From Rhodospirillales bacterium 70-18 (GTDB taxonomy: Bacteria; Pseudomonadota; Alphaproteobacteria; Acetobacterales; Acetobacteraceae): a stretch of 45,068 bases of DNA. The notes under the pieces were generated by a model, which searched no databases, was not told the DNA's origin, and was given only the letters and a program-made list of their open reading frames with translations. Within the stretch, counting starts at the first letter, position 1. Each line of letters opens with the position of its first letter. Below, one piece after another: positions 35,718-44,067 of this stretch. A program made the translations under genes and the position numbers. Where the stretch lies: positions 1 through 45,068 of the forward strand of contig MKWE01000046.1 in the NCBI GenBank assembly GCA_001899585.1, read 5' to 3'.

Positions 35718-36788
35718 TTATTTCCCAACCTGGGCCTGGAACCGCACCGTCAGCTTCTCCAGGTTGTCGCGCCAGAACGCGGTGTCGATCGGCACCGAGG
35801 TGGCGGCCTGGGCCGTATCGTTGGCGCTGCGGGCCAGGCCGGCCCAGGCGCCCTGCGCGGCCACCGCCGCCTGCTGCTCGGGGGCGGCGGCGAAGGCGAG
35901 GAAGCGTTGCGCCTCGGCCTTGTTGGGGCTGTCCTTCAGCATCGCCCAATAGACGGTCTCGGTCAGGCTGCCGGCCGGCTGGATGGTGATCGGCGGCCCG
36001 CCGGCCTGGTTGGCCGCGGCCACCGTGGGGGCGGGGGCGCTGGTCATCAGCGCCTCGCCCGAGCGCAGGATGCGCAGCGCGTCCTCCGGCGTGCGCCACC
36101 ACACGATATAGGGGCGCAACTGGCCGAGCTTGCGCAGCGCGCGCTCCACCCCCGCATCGGTGCGCAGCACGCGGTAGAGGTCGGCCGGCGCCACCCCGTC
36201 GGCCAGCAGGGCGATCTCCAGGTTGCCGCGCACGCCCTCCTGCAGACCGCGCTTGCCGGGGATTTTCACCACGTCCCAGAAATCGGCCCAGCCGGGGCTG
36301 CCCTGGACCTTGCCGGACTCCCAGGCCAGGACGGTGGCGCGGGTGGCGGCCCCCACGCCGCATTCGGCCGCCGCCTGGGGTTGCAGCCGGTCGGCCAGGC
36401 CGCGCAGCGGCGAGGCGGCGCCCTTCCAGTCCAGCTTTTCCAGCAGCCCGGCCGAGCATCCGGCCAGCAGGTCGCCGCCGCCGATGGCCACCACGTCCCA
36501 GTCGGCGGCATGGGCGCGCAGCGTGTCCAGCCCGCCCGGCCAGCGCGCCACCGCCACCGTCGGCCCGGTGGCGGCGAATGCGTCCAGATAGGCGGGCCGC
36601 AGCGCCCGCGCGCCCAGCCCGTCGCGCAGCGCCACCGTCAGGTCGCGGGTCTGGGCCAGTGTGGGGGCCAGTGTGGGGGCCGGCGTGGCGGCGGGTGTTG
36701 GGGCGGGCGGGGGTGCCGCCGCGCCGGACAGCATCGCCATGGCGAGCCCGATGATGGGCATGAGCCGGGAGGGTCGCGCGCGGGACAT
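35718..36788 (-). CDS. extracellular solute-binding protein (ABC importer, PotD/F-like)
   Basis: A 356-residue periplasmic binding protein with a Sec signal (RLMPIIGLAMAMLSGAAA). A Pro/Ala/Thr linker of about 20 residues follows, partly built from a 12-nt tandem duplication (36655-36678) encoding LAPT twice. The mature part has the two-lobed pattern of type 2 binding proteins: WDVVAIGGGDLLAGC, WADFWDVVKIPGKRGLQ (a segment common in spermidine/putrescine and thiamine-type binders), and ESGKVQG. The ligand is not determined. The ABC ATPase gene lies upstream on the same strand, 64 bases away, but no permease accompanies the pair. The start ATG at 36788 lacks an obvious ribosome site. Its stop nearly touches that of the convergent beta-lactamase-like gene. 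Confidence 0.78.
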   Translation of the reverse strand: MSRARPSRLMPIIGLAMAMLSGAAAPPPAPTPAATPAPTLAPTLAQTRDLTVALRDGLGARALRPAYLDAFAATGPTVAVARWPGGLDTLRAHAADWDVVAIGGGDLLAGCSAGLLEKLDWKGAASPLRGLADRLQPQAAAECGVGAATRATVLAWESGKVQGSPGWADFWDVVKIPGKRGLQEGVRGNLEIALLADGVAPADLYRVLRTDAGVERALRKLGQLRPYIVWWRTPEDALRILRSGEALMTSAPAPTVAAANQAGGPPITIQPAGSLTETVYWAMLKDSPNKAEAQRFLAFAAAPEQQAAVAAQGAWAGLARSANDTAQAATSVPIDTAFWRDNLEKLTVRFQAQVGK

Positions 36789-36852
36789 GGGTGGGGCCGG
36801 GCTGTTCGGATTGAGATTAGGACCGGGCGGCCCGGGCGGGCAACGGCTGGCC

Positions 36853-38019
36853 TCAGCCGCCGGCATCGGGGTGGAAGGCGCTGGCGTGGTAGGGCTGCCA
36901 GGCCACCGCCGCCGGCCGGCCCGGCGCCAGCCCGGCCATCGGCACCCCGGCCGGGCGCCTGACCACCAGCGTGGCCGGCGGCGCGCCGGGGGCGCCCACG
37001 CGCAGGCGCAGGCGGACATGGTCGCCCTGGTAGATCACCTCCTCCACCGTGGCGGGCAGGGCGCCCTCGCCCATCTCCTCAGCCGCGACCGCCGCCAGCG
37101 CCACCCGCTCCGGCCGCACCGCCACCACGCAGCGCTGGCCGCGCATGGCGTTGACCGGCCGGGCCTCCACCGCGATGCCGCAATCCAGATGAATCTCCGC
37201 CAGGTCGTCCTCGCGGCGGACGTAGGTGCCGGGGAGGAAGTTGTTCTCGCCAACGAAGCCGGCCACGAAGGCGGTGCTCGGCGCCTCGTAGAGGTCCTGC
37301 GGGGTGCCGAGCTGGCACACCGTGCCGCCGGCGAACACCGCGATGCGGTCCGACAGGGTCAGCGCCTCCGCCTGGTCGTGGGTGACGTAGAGCATGGTGA
37401 CGCCCAGCCGCTCGTGCAGGTGGCGCAGCTCAAGCTGCATCTCCTCGCGCAGCGTGCGGTCCAGCGCGCCCAGCGGCTCGTCCAGCAGCACCAGCTTGGG
37501 GTCGAACACCAGGGCGCGGGCCAGCGCCACGCGCTGCTGCTGGCCGCCCGACAACTGCGCCGGCAGCCGGTCGCCCAGGCCGGCCAGCCGCACCATGTCC
37601 AGCGCCCGGCCCACCCTGTCCTGCTGGGCGGCGCGGGCGAAGCCGCGCACGCGCAGCGGGTAGGCGATGTTCTGCGCCACCGTCATGTGCGGGAACAGCG
37701 CGAAATGCTGGAACACCACGCCGATGCCGCGCCGGTGCGGCGCGATGTGGGTGATCGGCTGGTCGTCCAGCTGGATGTCGCCGCTGTCCGGCCGTTCGAA
37801 CCCCGCCAGCAGCATGAGCGTGGTGGTCTTGCCCGAGCCGGAGGGGCCGAGCAGGGTGAGGAACTCGCCGCGCGCGATGTCCAGCGTGAGGCCGCGCACC
37901 GCATCGGCCATGCCGTCGTAGGATTTGCGCACGTCGCGGAAGCGCACCAGTGGCGATGCGGGAGGCGGCGCGGCGGCGGGCAACGGCGGAACGGATGGTT
38001 TGGGCAACGTTGCAGCCAT
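36853..38019 (-). CDS. ABC importer ATPase, PotA/PotG type with TOBE domain
   Basis: A 388-residue ATPase. Residues 1-22 are a Pro/Ala-rich extension. Walker A is GPSGSGKTTT (58-67), Q-loop VFQHFALFPHMTV, signature LSGGQQQR, Walker B LVLLDEPLGALD, H-loop THDQAEAL. A C-terminal TOBE-like regulatory domain (from ~residue 270) contains VAVRPERVAL and EEVIYQGDHVRL, typical of polyamine, iron or thiamine importers. The partner solute-binding protein follows. The permease genes usually found between or next to these (PotB/PotC type) are missing from both flanks. The ATG at 38019 is preceded by no strong ribosome site. Confidence 0.9.
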   Translation of the reverse strand: MAATLPKPSVPPLPAAAPPPASPLVRFRDVRKSYDGMADAVRGLTLDIARGEFLTLLGPSGSGKTTTLMLLAGFERPDSGDIQLDDQPITHIAPHRRGIGVVFQHFALFPHMTVAQNIAYPLRVRGFARAAQQDRVGRALDMVRLAGLGDRLPAQLSGGQQQRVALARALVFDPKLVLLDEPLGALDRTLREEMQLELRHLHERLGVTMLYVTHDQAEALTLSDRIAVFAGGTVCQLGTPQDLYEAPSTAFVAGFVGENNFLPGTYVRREDDLAEIHLDCGIAVEARPVNAMRGQRCVVAVRPERVALAAVAAEEMGEGALPATVEEVIYQGDHVRLRLRVGAPGAPPATLVVRRPAGVPMAGLAPGRPAAVAWQPYHASAFHPDAGG

Positions 38020-38112
38020 GGTATCCTGACCGGCGGGGGATGGTTGAGTCGGCGGGCCGCCACCCCCACATGCAGGACGCAGACGATGTTCGCAACACAG
38101 GAGTTTCATCCA

Positions 38113-38385
38113 ATGGCATCCGATACCGACAAGGCCGCGACCATCGAAGGCGAGATCCGCCGGCAGCTTGACGAATTGCGGGCGCAGATCGCCACGCTGG
38201 TGGACGAGAAGGTCACGCCGCGCATCGCCGAGGCGCGCAAGGAAGCTGAGGACGCCATCCACCGGGTGGGCGACGCCGCCGGCTGCCAGACCGCCACGGT
38301 GGCGCGGGAAATCCGCGAGCGCCCCTTCACCGCGGTGCTGATCGCGGCGGCGGCGGGGCTGCTGATCGGCCGCCTGACGCGCTGA
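38113..38385 (+). CDS. DUF883/ElaB-YqjD-like membrane-anchored protein
   Basis: A 90-residue protein with a charged, coiled-coil-prone first part (GEIRRQLDELRAQIATLVDEKV, then KEAEDAIHRVGDA). It ends in a single C-terminal membrane helix (FTAVLIAAAAGLLIGRLTR) preceded by REIRERP. This layout and the RERPF...GLLIGRL ending match the ElaB/YqjD family, inner-membrane tail-anchored proteins some of which bind ribosomes in stationary phase. The ATG has AGGAG nine bases upstream; an ATG at 38086 would add nine residues. A small membrane protein follows after five bases, like the yqjD-yqjE pair of enterics. Confidence 0.85.
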   Translation: MASDTDKAATIEGEIRRQLDELRAQIATLVDEKVTPRIAEARKEAEDAIHRVGDAAGCQTATVAREIRERPFTAVLIAAAAGLLIGRLTR

Positions 38386-38390
38386 TTTCC

Positions 38391-38840
38391 ATGCGCACCC
38401 TCCGTCTGGCCCAAATGGCGGCGCAGGCGGAGGGGCTGCGCCTGCGCCGCCTCGCCCGCCGCGTAGCCGTGCGCGCCGCCTTCGCCGCCGCCGCCGGGGT
38501 ATTCCTGCTGGCCGCCCTGGCGGCCGTGCATGTCGCCGTGGTGCTGGCGCTGGCCTGCCGCATGCCGCCGCAATACGCGGTGCTGTGGGTGGCCGGCGGC
38601 GATGTGCTGCTGGCGCTGATCCTGTTCCTGCTGGCCCGCCGCGCCAGTCGGCCCGATCGGCTGGAGCGCGACGCCTCGGCGCTGCGCGACCAGGCGCTGG
38701 CGCCGTTGCGCGCGCGGATGGTGGCGTTGCGCGAGGGCGCCGATGTCGGCCGGCTGCTGCTGCGCACCGACGGGCTGTGGCCGCGCCTGTCGATCCTGCT
38801 GGCGCTGGTGGTGGGGATGCTGAATCCGCGCAAGCCGTGA
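38391..38840 (+). CDS. small membrane protein, YqjE/holin-like
   Basis: A 149-residue protein with two membrane helices (about residues 29-52 and 62-82) that are followed by a basic helical segment and a third hydrophobic stretch near the end (LSILLALVVGML). The position after a YqjD-like gene and the two-helix hairpin suggest the YqjE/phage-holin-superfamily type, a guess from layout rather than from diagnostic motifs. It is probably co-transcribed with the DUF883 gene. Confidence 0.7.
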   Translation: MRTLRLAQMAAQAEGLRLRRLARRVAVRAAFAAAAGVFLLAALAAVHVAVVLALACRMPPQYAVLWVAGGDVLLALILFLLARRASRPDRLERDASALRDQALAPLRARMVALREGADVGRLLLRTDGLWPRLSILLALVVGMLNPRKP

Positions 38841-38841
38841 C

Positions 38842-38959
38842 AGGCAGGTTCACATGGAGGCGAGGAAACGGGGAGGCGGGGAGAAGCCAGGGCGACCTTG
38901 GCTTCTCCCCGCCTCCCCGTCTTCATGCGAACCGTCCTGCCTTATGAACTGTCCTGCCT
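38842..38959. repeat. long inverted repeat with tandem units
   Basis: A perfect 22-bp inverted repeat (38868-38889 / 38899-38920; arm begins ACGGGGAGGCGGGGAG) encloses a 9-base loop whose ends also pair. Outside it, AGGCAGGTTCACATGG on the left is imperfectly mirrored by CATGCGAACCGTCCTGCCT on the right. The right part is then repeated in tandem (GAACCGTCCTGCCT, GAACTGTCCTGCCT). A degenerate copy lies after the next gene, at 40062. It lacks any ORF and may be a terminator or a dispersed palindromic repeat. Confidence 0.75.
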
Positions 38960-39031
38960 TGCCGCCCCCGGATTTCATCCGGGATGCGATTGGGTTATGG
39001 GAACCGGGCATCGCCAGGGAGACCCATCCGC

Positions 39032-40051
39032 ATGACCGCGACTGAACCGGCCACCGCCAGCGTGATCGCGACCCGCCAGGGCCGCATCGGGCATATCCTG
39101 CTGAACCGGCCGAAGGCGCTGAACGCGCTGGACCTGCGGATGATCCGCGATATGTCCGCCGCCCTGGCGGCCTGGCGCGACGACCCCGGCGTGCATGCGG
39201 TGGTGGTGGAGGGCGCCGGCGGGCGGGCGTTCTGTGCCGGCGGCGACATCCGTGCCATCCGCGCCTATGCGCTGGAGGGCGACACGGCGGCGATCGAGGC
39301 GTTCTTCGCCGAAGAATACGCGCTGAACGCGGCGATCGACGAATACCCCAAGCCCTATGTGGCGCTGATCGACGGGGTGTGCATGGGCGGCGGCATCGGG
39401 CTGTCGGTGCATGGCCATATGCGGGTGACCAGCGAGGCCGGGATGTTCGCCATGCCGGAGACGGCGATCGCGCTGTTCCCCGATGTCGGCGGCACCTTCA
39501 TGCTGCCGCGCCTGCCTGGGCAGCTTGGCATGTACCTGGGCCTGACCGGGGCGCGGCTGAACGGGGCGGACGCGGTGCATGCCGGCATCGCCACGCATTT
39601 CGTGCCGAAGGCCGACATGGAGGCGCTGCGGGCGGCGATCATCGCCGACGGGGTGGCTGCCGTGGGCGCCTTCGCGCAGACCCCGCCAGCCTTCACCATG
39701 GCGCCGCAGCGCGCCGCCATCGACCGCTGCTTCGGCCAGGACAGCGTGGCCGGCGTGCTGGCGGCGCTGACGGCCGAGGGCGGCGCGTGGGCGGCCGAGA
39801 CGCTGGCGACGCTGCGGCATGTTTCGCCCTCGTCGGTGATGTGGTCGTTCGCGGCGATCCGCCGGGGGGCGGGGCTGTCGCTGCGCGATGCGCTGGCCGC
39901 CGAACTGCGGCTGACCCGCGCGGTGACCAAGCATCCAGATTTCGCCGAAGGGGTGCGGGCGATGCTGGTGGACAAAGACCGCCATCCGCATTGGTCGCCG
40001 GCGACGCTGGAGGCGGTGGACGCGGCGGCGATCGGCGCGATGCTGGGGTAG
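39032..40051 (+). CDS. 3-hydroxyisobutyryl-CoA hydrolase-type enoyl-CoA hydratase/isomerase family protein
   Basis: A 339-residue crotonase-fold enzyme. The CoA-binding/oxyanion segment AFCAGGDIRAIR and the second oxyanion loop GVCMGGGIGLSVHG are present. MPETAIALFPDVGGTFMLPRLPG is the form seen in 3-hydroxyisobutyryl-CoA hydrolases of valine catabolism, and length (~340) also fits that group rather than the ~260-residue hydratases. The C-terminal domain contains SPSSVMWSF. I chose the ATG at 39032, with AGGGAG ten bases upstream; a GTG-like in-frame extension to 38984 encodes a non-homologous leader. The gene stands alone, flanked by related repeat elements; valine-pathway partners are not in the window. 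Confidence 0.88.
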   Translation: MTATEPATASVIATRQGRIGHILLNRPKALNALDLRMIRDMSAALAAWRDDPGVHAVVVEGAGGRAFCAGGDIRAIRAYALEGDTAAIEAFFAEEYALNAAIDEYPKPYVALIDGVCMGGGIGLSVHGHMRVTSEAGMFAMPETAIALFPDVGGTFMLPRLPGQLGMYLGLTGARLNGADAVHAGIATHFVPKADMEALRAAIIADGVAAVGAFAQTPPAFTMAPQRAAIDRCFGQDSVAGVLAALTAEGGAWAAETLATLRHVSPSSVMWSFAAIRRGAGLSLRDALAAELRLTRAVTKHPDFAEGVRAMLVDKDRHPHWSPATLEAVDAAAIGAMLG

Positions 40052-40061
40052 GGCGGCGAGG

Positions 40062-40230
40062 CAGGCAGGTTCACATTGAGCGGGGAGAAGCAGGAGTGAC
40101 CTGTTTCCCCATTTCGCGCGATGAGGGTTAAGTTGCCAGACAGCAATATAGTGTAACTTTTTTAGAACGTCGAGGTCCAGGGGCTCGGCCCCTGGCGGGT
40201 CTGGGCAGAGCCCAGCCTTGCTTGCCTTGC
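40062..40230. repeat. repeat-rich gap: degenerate copy of the 38.9-kb element plus a GCAAGCA hairpin module
   Basis: CAGGCAGGTTCACAT and CGGGGAGAAGC at 40062-40091 repeat the left arm of the element at 38841; here only a short, imperfect hairpin remains (40082-40110). An AT-rich stretch follows (40125-40166). Then come two perfect hairpins, CCAGGGGC-TCG-GCCCCTGG (40177-40195) and CTGGGC-AGA-GCCCAG (40201-40215), ending CCTTGCTTGCC, as at 18253-18304. The gap lies between convergent genes, so termination is the likely use. Confidence 0.7.
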
Positions 40231-40259
40231 AGCCTGGATCCGCGGGCAGCCGCCTCCGA

Positions 40260-41549
40260 TCACCGCTTCGTCGGCAACCCGCGCCCCCGCAGGATGGCGC
40301 CCGCGCCGAACTTGCCGCGCAGGGTGTCGATGGCCTGCTGGGCGGCGACGCGGCGGGGGGCGCCGGGGTCGGCGAGGTCGGGCTGGTCGGCGGCCTCGCC
40401 GGGCATCAGCGGGGATGCGCCGATGCCGATCAGGCGGAAGGCGGTGCCGTCGGCCTCGCGCGCCAGCAGGGTGCGGGCGGCGGCGAACAGCGTGTCGGGC
40501 AGGCAGGTGGGCGTGTGCAGGCGGTGCGCGCGGGTGCGGCCGGCGAAACCCGCGGTTTTCAGCTTCAGCACCACGCCGCCGGCCGAGAAGCCGGCCGCCT
40601 TCAGCCGGGTGGCGAGCTTCTCCGACAGGCGCCAGAGATGGCGCTCCAGCTCGGCGGCGGCGGCGAGGTCGGTGTCGAAGGTGGTTTCGGCGCTGATCGA
40701 CTTGGTGTCGCGGCTGGGATCGACCCGGCGCGTGTCCTCGCCGCGGGCGCGGCGGACCAGGGCGGGGCCGTCCTCGCCGAGGCGCTGGCGGGCGGCGCGG
40801 TCGTCCAGCGCCTGCAGGTGGGCGAGCCTGGTGATGCCGAGCGATTCCAGCTTGCGGGCCTGCGCCGGGCCGATGCCGGGCAGCAGGCGCACCGACTCGG
40901 GCGCCAGCAGGGCGGACGCCTCGGCGCCGATGACGCAGAAGCCGCGCGGCTTGTCGCGGCCGGCGGCGATCTTGGCGAGCAGGCGGTTGGTGGCCAGGCC
41001 AATGGAGACGGTGACGCCGACCTCGCGCTCCACGGCCAGCGCGAAGCGGGCCAGCACGGCGGCGGGCGGGGCGGCGTGCAGCGCCTGGGTGCCGGCGAGG
41101 TCCAGCACCGCCTCGTCGATCGACAGCGGCTGCACCAGCGGGGTGAGGCTGCCCATCAGGGCGCGGATCTGGCGGGCGGCGGCGCTGTATTTGGCGAAGT
41201 CCGGGCGGATCACCACCGCGTCCGGGCAGGCGGCCAGCGCCTTGAACATCGGCATGGCGCTGCGCACGCCGTGCATGCGGGCGATGTAGCAGGCGGTGGA
41301 GACCACGCCGCGCACGCCGCCGCCGACGATGACCGGGCGGGCGGCCAGCTCCGGGCGGTCGCGCTTCTCGACGCTAGCGTAGAAGGCGTCGCAATCGACA
41401 TGGGCGATGTGCAGCGTGAGCAGCTCGGCATGGCGCACGATCCGCCGGCCGCCGCAGGACGGGCAGGCCGGACGGTCGCCGGGGTCGGCCCCGCAGTCCC
41501 GGCAGAGTGCCGGGGTTCTGCCGCCCGGCTCTAGCGTGGCGCCGGCCAC
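40260..41549 (-). CDS. dinB: DNA polymerase IV with N-terminal zinc-ribbon
   Basis: A 429-residue Y-family translesion polymerase. Catalytic motifs are HVDCDAFYASVEKR and SIDEAVLDL, with the HhH region LLPGIGPAQARKLESLGI and a little-finger domain after ~residue 285. Before the polymerase core is a four-Cys motif (CRDCGADPGDRPACPSC), a zinc-ribbon extension I associate with alphaproteobacterial DinB forms. No in-frame ATG exists before the catalytic Asp, so I chose the GTG at 41549; it lies inside the end of the kinase gene (19-base overlap), and no clear ribosome site is visible. No lexA-like box was identified. The C-terminus (GRGLPTKR) lacks an evident clamp-binding motif that I could recognise. 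Confidence 0.9.
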   Translation of the reverse strand: MAGATLEPGGRTPALCRDCGADPGDRPACPSCGGRRIVRHAELLTLHIAHVDCDAFYASVEKRDRPELAARPVIVGGGVRGVVSTACYIARMHGVRSAMPMFKALAACPDAVVIRPDFAKYSAAARQIRALMGSLTPLVQPLSIDEAVLDLAGTQALHAAPPAAVLARFALAVEREVGVTVSIGLATNRLLAKIAAGRDKPRGFCVIGAEASALLAPESVRLLPGIGPAQARKLESLGITRLAHLQALDDRAARQRLGEDGPALVRRARGEDTRRVDPSRDTKSISAETTFDTDLAAAAELERHLWRLSEKLATRLKAAGFSAGGVVLKLKTAGFAGRTRAHRLHTPTCLPDTLFAAARTLLAREADGTAFRLIGIGASPLMPGEAADQPDLADPGAPRRVAAQQAIDTLRGKFGAGAILRGRGLPTKR

Positions 41550-42451
41550 AGCCAGGCGGCGCCGCGGACGCCGGAGGAGTCGCCGTGCCGGTTCTTCACC
41601 ACCGGGGTGTGCACGAAGTCGGAGAAGACGTGCGGGGCCATCAGCCTGGGCACCTCGTCGTACAGATGCGCCATGTTCGACAGGCCGCCACCCAGCACGA
41701 TCACGTCCGGGTCGAGGATGTTGACGATGACGGCCAGGCCGCGGGCCAGGCGGTCGGCGTGGCGGGCCAGGGCGGCGATGGCGCGCTGCTCGCCGGCGGC
41801 GGCGCGGGCGGGGATGGCGGTGGCGTCGTGCGCGTCCGGACCGTCGCAGTCGCGCGCCAGGGCGGGGCCGGCGACGAGGGTTTCCAGGCAGTTGCGGTGG
41901 CCGCACCAGCACAGGATGCCGGGCAGTTCGTCCTCGGCGGGCCAGGGCAGGGGGGTGTGGCCCCATTCGCCGGTGATGTGGTTGCGGCCGCGGATCACCT
42001 TGCCGTCCACCACGATGCCGCCGCCGCAGCCGGTGCCCAGGATCACCCCGAACACCACCGGGGCGCCGGTGCCGGCACCGTCGGCGGCCTCGCTGAGGGC
42101 GAAGCAGTTGGCGTCGTTGTCCACCCGGACCTCGCGGCCCAGCAGGGCGGCGAGGTCGCGGTCGAACGGGTGGCCGTTGAGGGCGATGGTGTTGGCGTTC
42201 TTCACCAGGCCGGTGACCGGGCTGATCACGCCGGGGATGCCGATGCCGACGCTGCCGCGCCCGCCCATCTTCTGCTCGATCTCGCCGATCATGGCGGCCA
42301 TGCCGCGCACCGAGTCGTCGTAGGCATGCGGCGTGGGGGTGCGGTGGCGGTGCAACAGGCTGCCATCGGGCGCCAGGGCGGCGATCTCGGTCTTGGTGCC
42401 GCCGAGGTCCAGGCCGATGCGGAAGTCGTATGCGGGGGAGGAGGTGCTCAT
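41531..42451 (-). CDS. mak: ROK-family sugar kinase, fructokinase (Mak)-like
   Basis: A 306-residue cytosolic kinase. The phosphate-binding motif IGLDLGGTKTE is at residues ~12-22, the catalytic Asp is in VDNDANCFALSEA, and the ROK zinc site is CWCGHRNCLETLVAGPAL. GEWGHTPLPWP and NANTIALNGHPF are close to E. coli Mak (manno(fructo)kinase), so fructose is the best guess for substrate, giving fructose-6-phosphate; glucose or mannose remain possible. Length is normal. The start ATG at 42451 gives MSTSSPAYDFRIGLDLGG. dinB begins inside its last 19 bases, so the two are co-transcribed although their functions are unrelated. Confidence 0.88.
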   Translation of the reverse strand: MSTSSPAYDFRIGLDLGGTKTEIAALAPDGSLLHRHRTPTPHAYDDSVRGMAAMIGEIEQKMGGRGSVGIGIPGVISPVTGLVKNANTIALNGHPFDRDLAALLGREVRVDNDANCFALSEAADGAGTGAPVVFGVILGTGCGGGIVVDGKVIRGRNHITGEWGHTPLPWPAEDELPGILCWCGHRNCLETLVAGPALARDCDGPDAHDATAIPARAAAGEQRAIAALARHADRLARGLAVIVNILDPDVIVLGGGLSNMAHLYDEVPRLMAPHVFSDFVHTPVVKNRHGDSSGVRGAAWLWPAPR

Positions 42452-42514
42452 GGGCGGACTGTGCCGGGGTGTGGCGGCTTGCTCAAGCGCCGTGCGCGGA
42501 CGCAGGATAGCGGC

Positions 42515-42748
42515 ATGAGCGAAACCGTCCTGGATGTGAAGGGCATGAACTGCCCGCTGCCCGTGCTGAAGGCCAACCGGGCGCTGCGCGCGCTGGCGGC
42601 GGGGGAGCGGCTGCGCGTGCTGGCGACCGACCGCGCGGCGGTGGCGGACTTCCATGCCTTCTGCCGTGAGACCGGCCACGCCCTGGTGGCCTGGAGCGAG
42701 GAGGCCGGGGTGTTCAGCTTCGTGATCCGCAAGAGGGAGGCGCCGTGA
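42515..42748 (+). CDS. TusA-family sulfur-carrier protein
   Basis: A 77-residue protein with the TusA hallmark near its start, [15 protein letters not shown], where Cys14 followed by Pro carries sulfur as a persulfide. The remainder predicts the beta-alpha-beta-alpha-beta-beta fold ([28 protein letters not shown]); a second Cys lies in FHAFCRETG. Family members relay sulfur for tRNA thiolation, molybdopterin or other cofactors; which one applies here is unknown. AGGA lies before the ATG. Its stop overlaps the start of the next gene by four bases (GTGA), so translation is coupled. Confidence 0.88.
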   Translation: MSETVLDVKGMNCPLPVLKANRALRALAAGERLRVLATDRAAVADFHAFCRETGHALVAWSEEAGVFSFVIRKREAP

Positions 42749-43674
42749 CGGTCGCGCTGATCACGCACCTGGCCTGCCTGGAGCACGACCCCGGCGCCTG
42801 GCACCCGGAATGCCCGGACCGGCTGCGCCACGTGCTGCGCGCGCTGGAAGGCGAGGCGTTCACCGACCTGCTGCGCGAGCAGGCGCCCCGGGCGACCGAG
42901 GAGCAGTTGCGCCGCGTGCATCCGGCCGACTACGTGCGCGCCATCCTGGATATCCGGCCCGAGGTGGGCGAGCAGGTGGCGCTGGACGCTGACACGGTGA
43001 TGAGCGCCGGCAGCGCCGAGGCGGCGCTGCGCTCGGCCGGCGGCGCGGTGATGGGGGTGGATGCGGTGATGGAGGGCTGGGCCGGCGCCGCCTTCGTCGC
43101 CACCCGCCCGCCGGGCCACCATGCCGAGCCGAACCGGCCGATGGGCTTCTGCCTGTTCGCCAACGCCGCCGTCGCCGCCCGCCACGCCCAGGCCCGGTGG
43201 GGGCTGCGCCGGGTGGCGGTGGTGGATTTCGACGTGCATCACGGCAACGGCACCCAGGCGATCTTCGCCGCCGACCCCGACCTGTTCTATGGCTCCAGTC
43301 ACCAATACCCGTGCTATCCCGGCACCGGGGCGGCGAGCGAGGTGGGGGTGGGCAATGTGGTCAACGCGCCGCTGCCGCCCGGATCGGACGGGGCGGCCTT
43401 CCGCGCCGCCTGGACGGAGCGGCTGCTGCCGGCGCTGGACGCCTTCGCGCCGGAATTGCTGATCGTCTCGGCCGGGTTCGACGCGCACAAGGCCGATCCG
43501 CTGGCACAATTGCGCGTGGAGACGCAGGATTTCGCCTGGTTGACCGCCGAATTGCTGGCCGCGGCGCGGCGGCATTGCGGCGGGCGGCTGGTGTCGGTGC
43601 TGGAAGGCGGCTACGACCTGGACGCGCTGGCGGCCTCGGCGGCGGCGCATGTGCGGGCGCTGATGCAGGACTGA
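42745..43674 (+). CDS. HDAC-family zinc deacetylase (acetoin utilization / acetylpolyamine amidohydrolase type)
   Basis: A 309-residue arginase/deacetylase-fold enzyme. Zinc and catalytic motifs are complete: [49 protein letters not shown] and [10 protein letters not shown]. It probably removes acetyl groups from proteins or small amines; the substrate cannot be read. The start is the GTG at 42745, overlapping the TusA-like stop, with GGGAGG five bases upstream. With NAD-independent deacetylation, a link to acetyl-CoA-rich metabolism is possible but speculative. Confidence 0.92.
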   Translation: MTVALITHLACLEHDPGAWHPECPDRLRHVLRALEGEAFTDLLREQAPRATEEQLRRVHPADYVRAILDIRPEVGEQVALDADTVMSAGSAEAALRSAGGAVMGVDAVMEGWAGAAFVATRPPGHHAEPNRPMGFCLFANAAVAARHAQARWGLRRVAVVDFDVHHGNGTQAIFAADPDLFYGSSHQYPCYPGTGAASEVGVGNVVNAPLPPGSDGAAFRAAWTERLLPALDAFAPELLIVSAGFDAHKADPLAQLRVETQDFAWLTAELLAAARRHCGGRLVSVLEGGYDLDALAASAAAHVRALMQD

Positions 43675-43794
43675 TTCCGGTCGCGCGCATTCGGGGGTTG
43701 GCGCGCGCGCCGCGAGAGGCTACCACCCCCCCTTCGTTCCGTTTTTGCCATTCGTCGTTCGCCGTTTCGCCGCAGGACCACGAGGAGCCACGCC

Positions 43795-44064
43795 ATGCCC
43801 GGCGCCCGACCGACCGCCGCCCCAGCCGAGCCGATTGCCCCCGACGTGAAGGGGCTGTCCTTCGAGGACGCGCTGGCCGAACTGGAGAAGATCGTGCGCG
43901 GCCTGGAGGGCGGCCAGCAGAAGCTGGAGGACGCCATCACCGCCTATGAGCGCGGCGCGCTGCTGCGCCGGCATTGCGAGGCCAAGCTGGCCGAGGCCGA
44001 GACGCGGGTGCAGGCCATCGTGTCGGCCGGCGACGGCGCGCTGTCGCTGCGGGAGAGCGAGTAG
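43795..44064 (+). CDS. xseB: exodeoxyribonuclease VII small subunit
   Basis: An 89-residue helical protein that pairs with XseA to degrade single-stranded DNA in both directions. The signature LSFEDALAELEKIVRGLEGGQQKLEDAITAYERG is present, followed by LRRHCEAKLAEAETRV. An N-terminal extension of ~20 residues is Pro/Ala-rich. GAGGAG lies just upstream of the ATG. ispA follows after three bases, the usual alphaproteobacterial xseB-ispA-dxs arrangement. xseA is not in the window. Confidence 0.96.
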   Translation: MPGARPTAAPAEPIAPDVKGLSFEDALAELEKIVRGLEGGQQKLEDAITAYERGALLRRHCEAKLAEAETRVQAIVSAGDGALSLRESE

Positions 44065-44067
44065 CCC

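Noticed and set aside
38868..38920. Insertion-sequence ends or a MITE carrying a gene
   Set aside because: No transposase, no target duplication that I can define, and the arms enclose only a 9-base loop.
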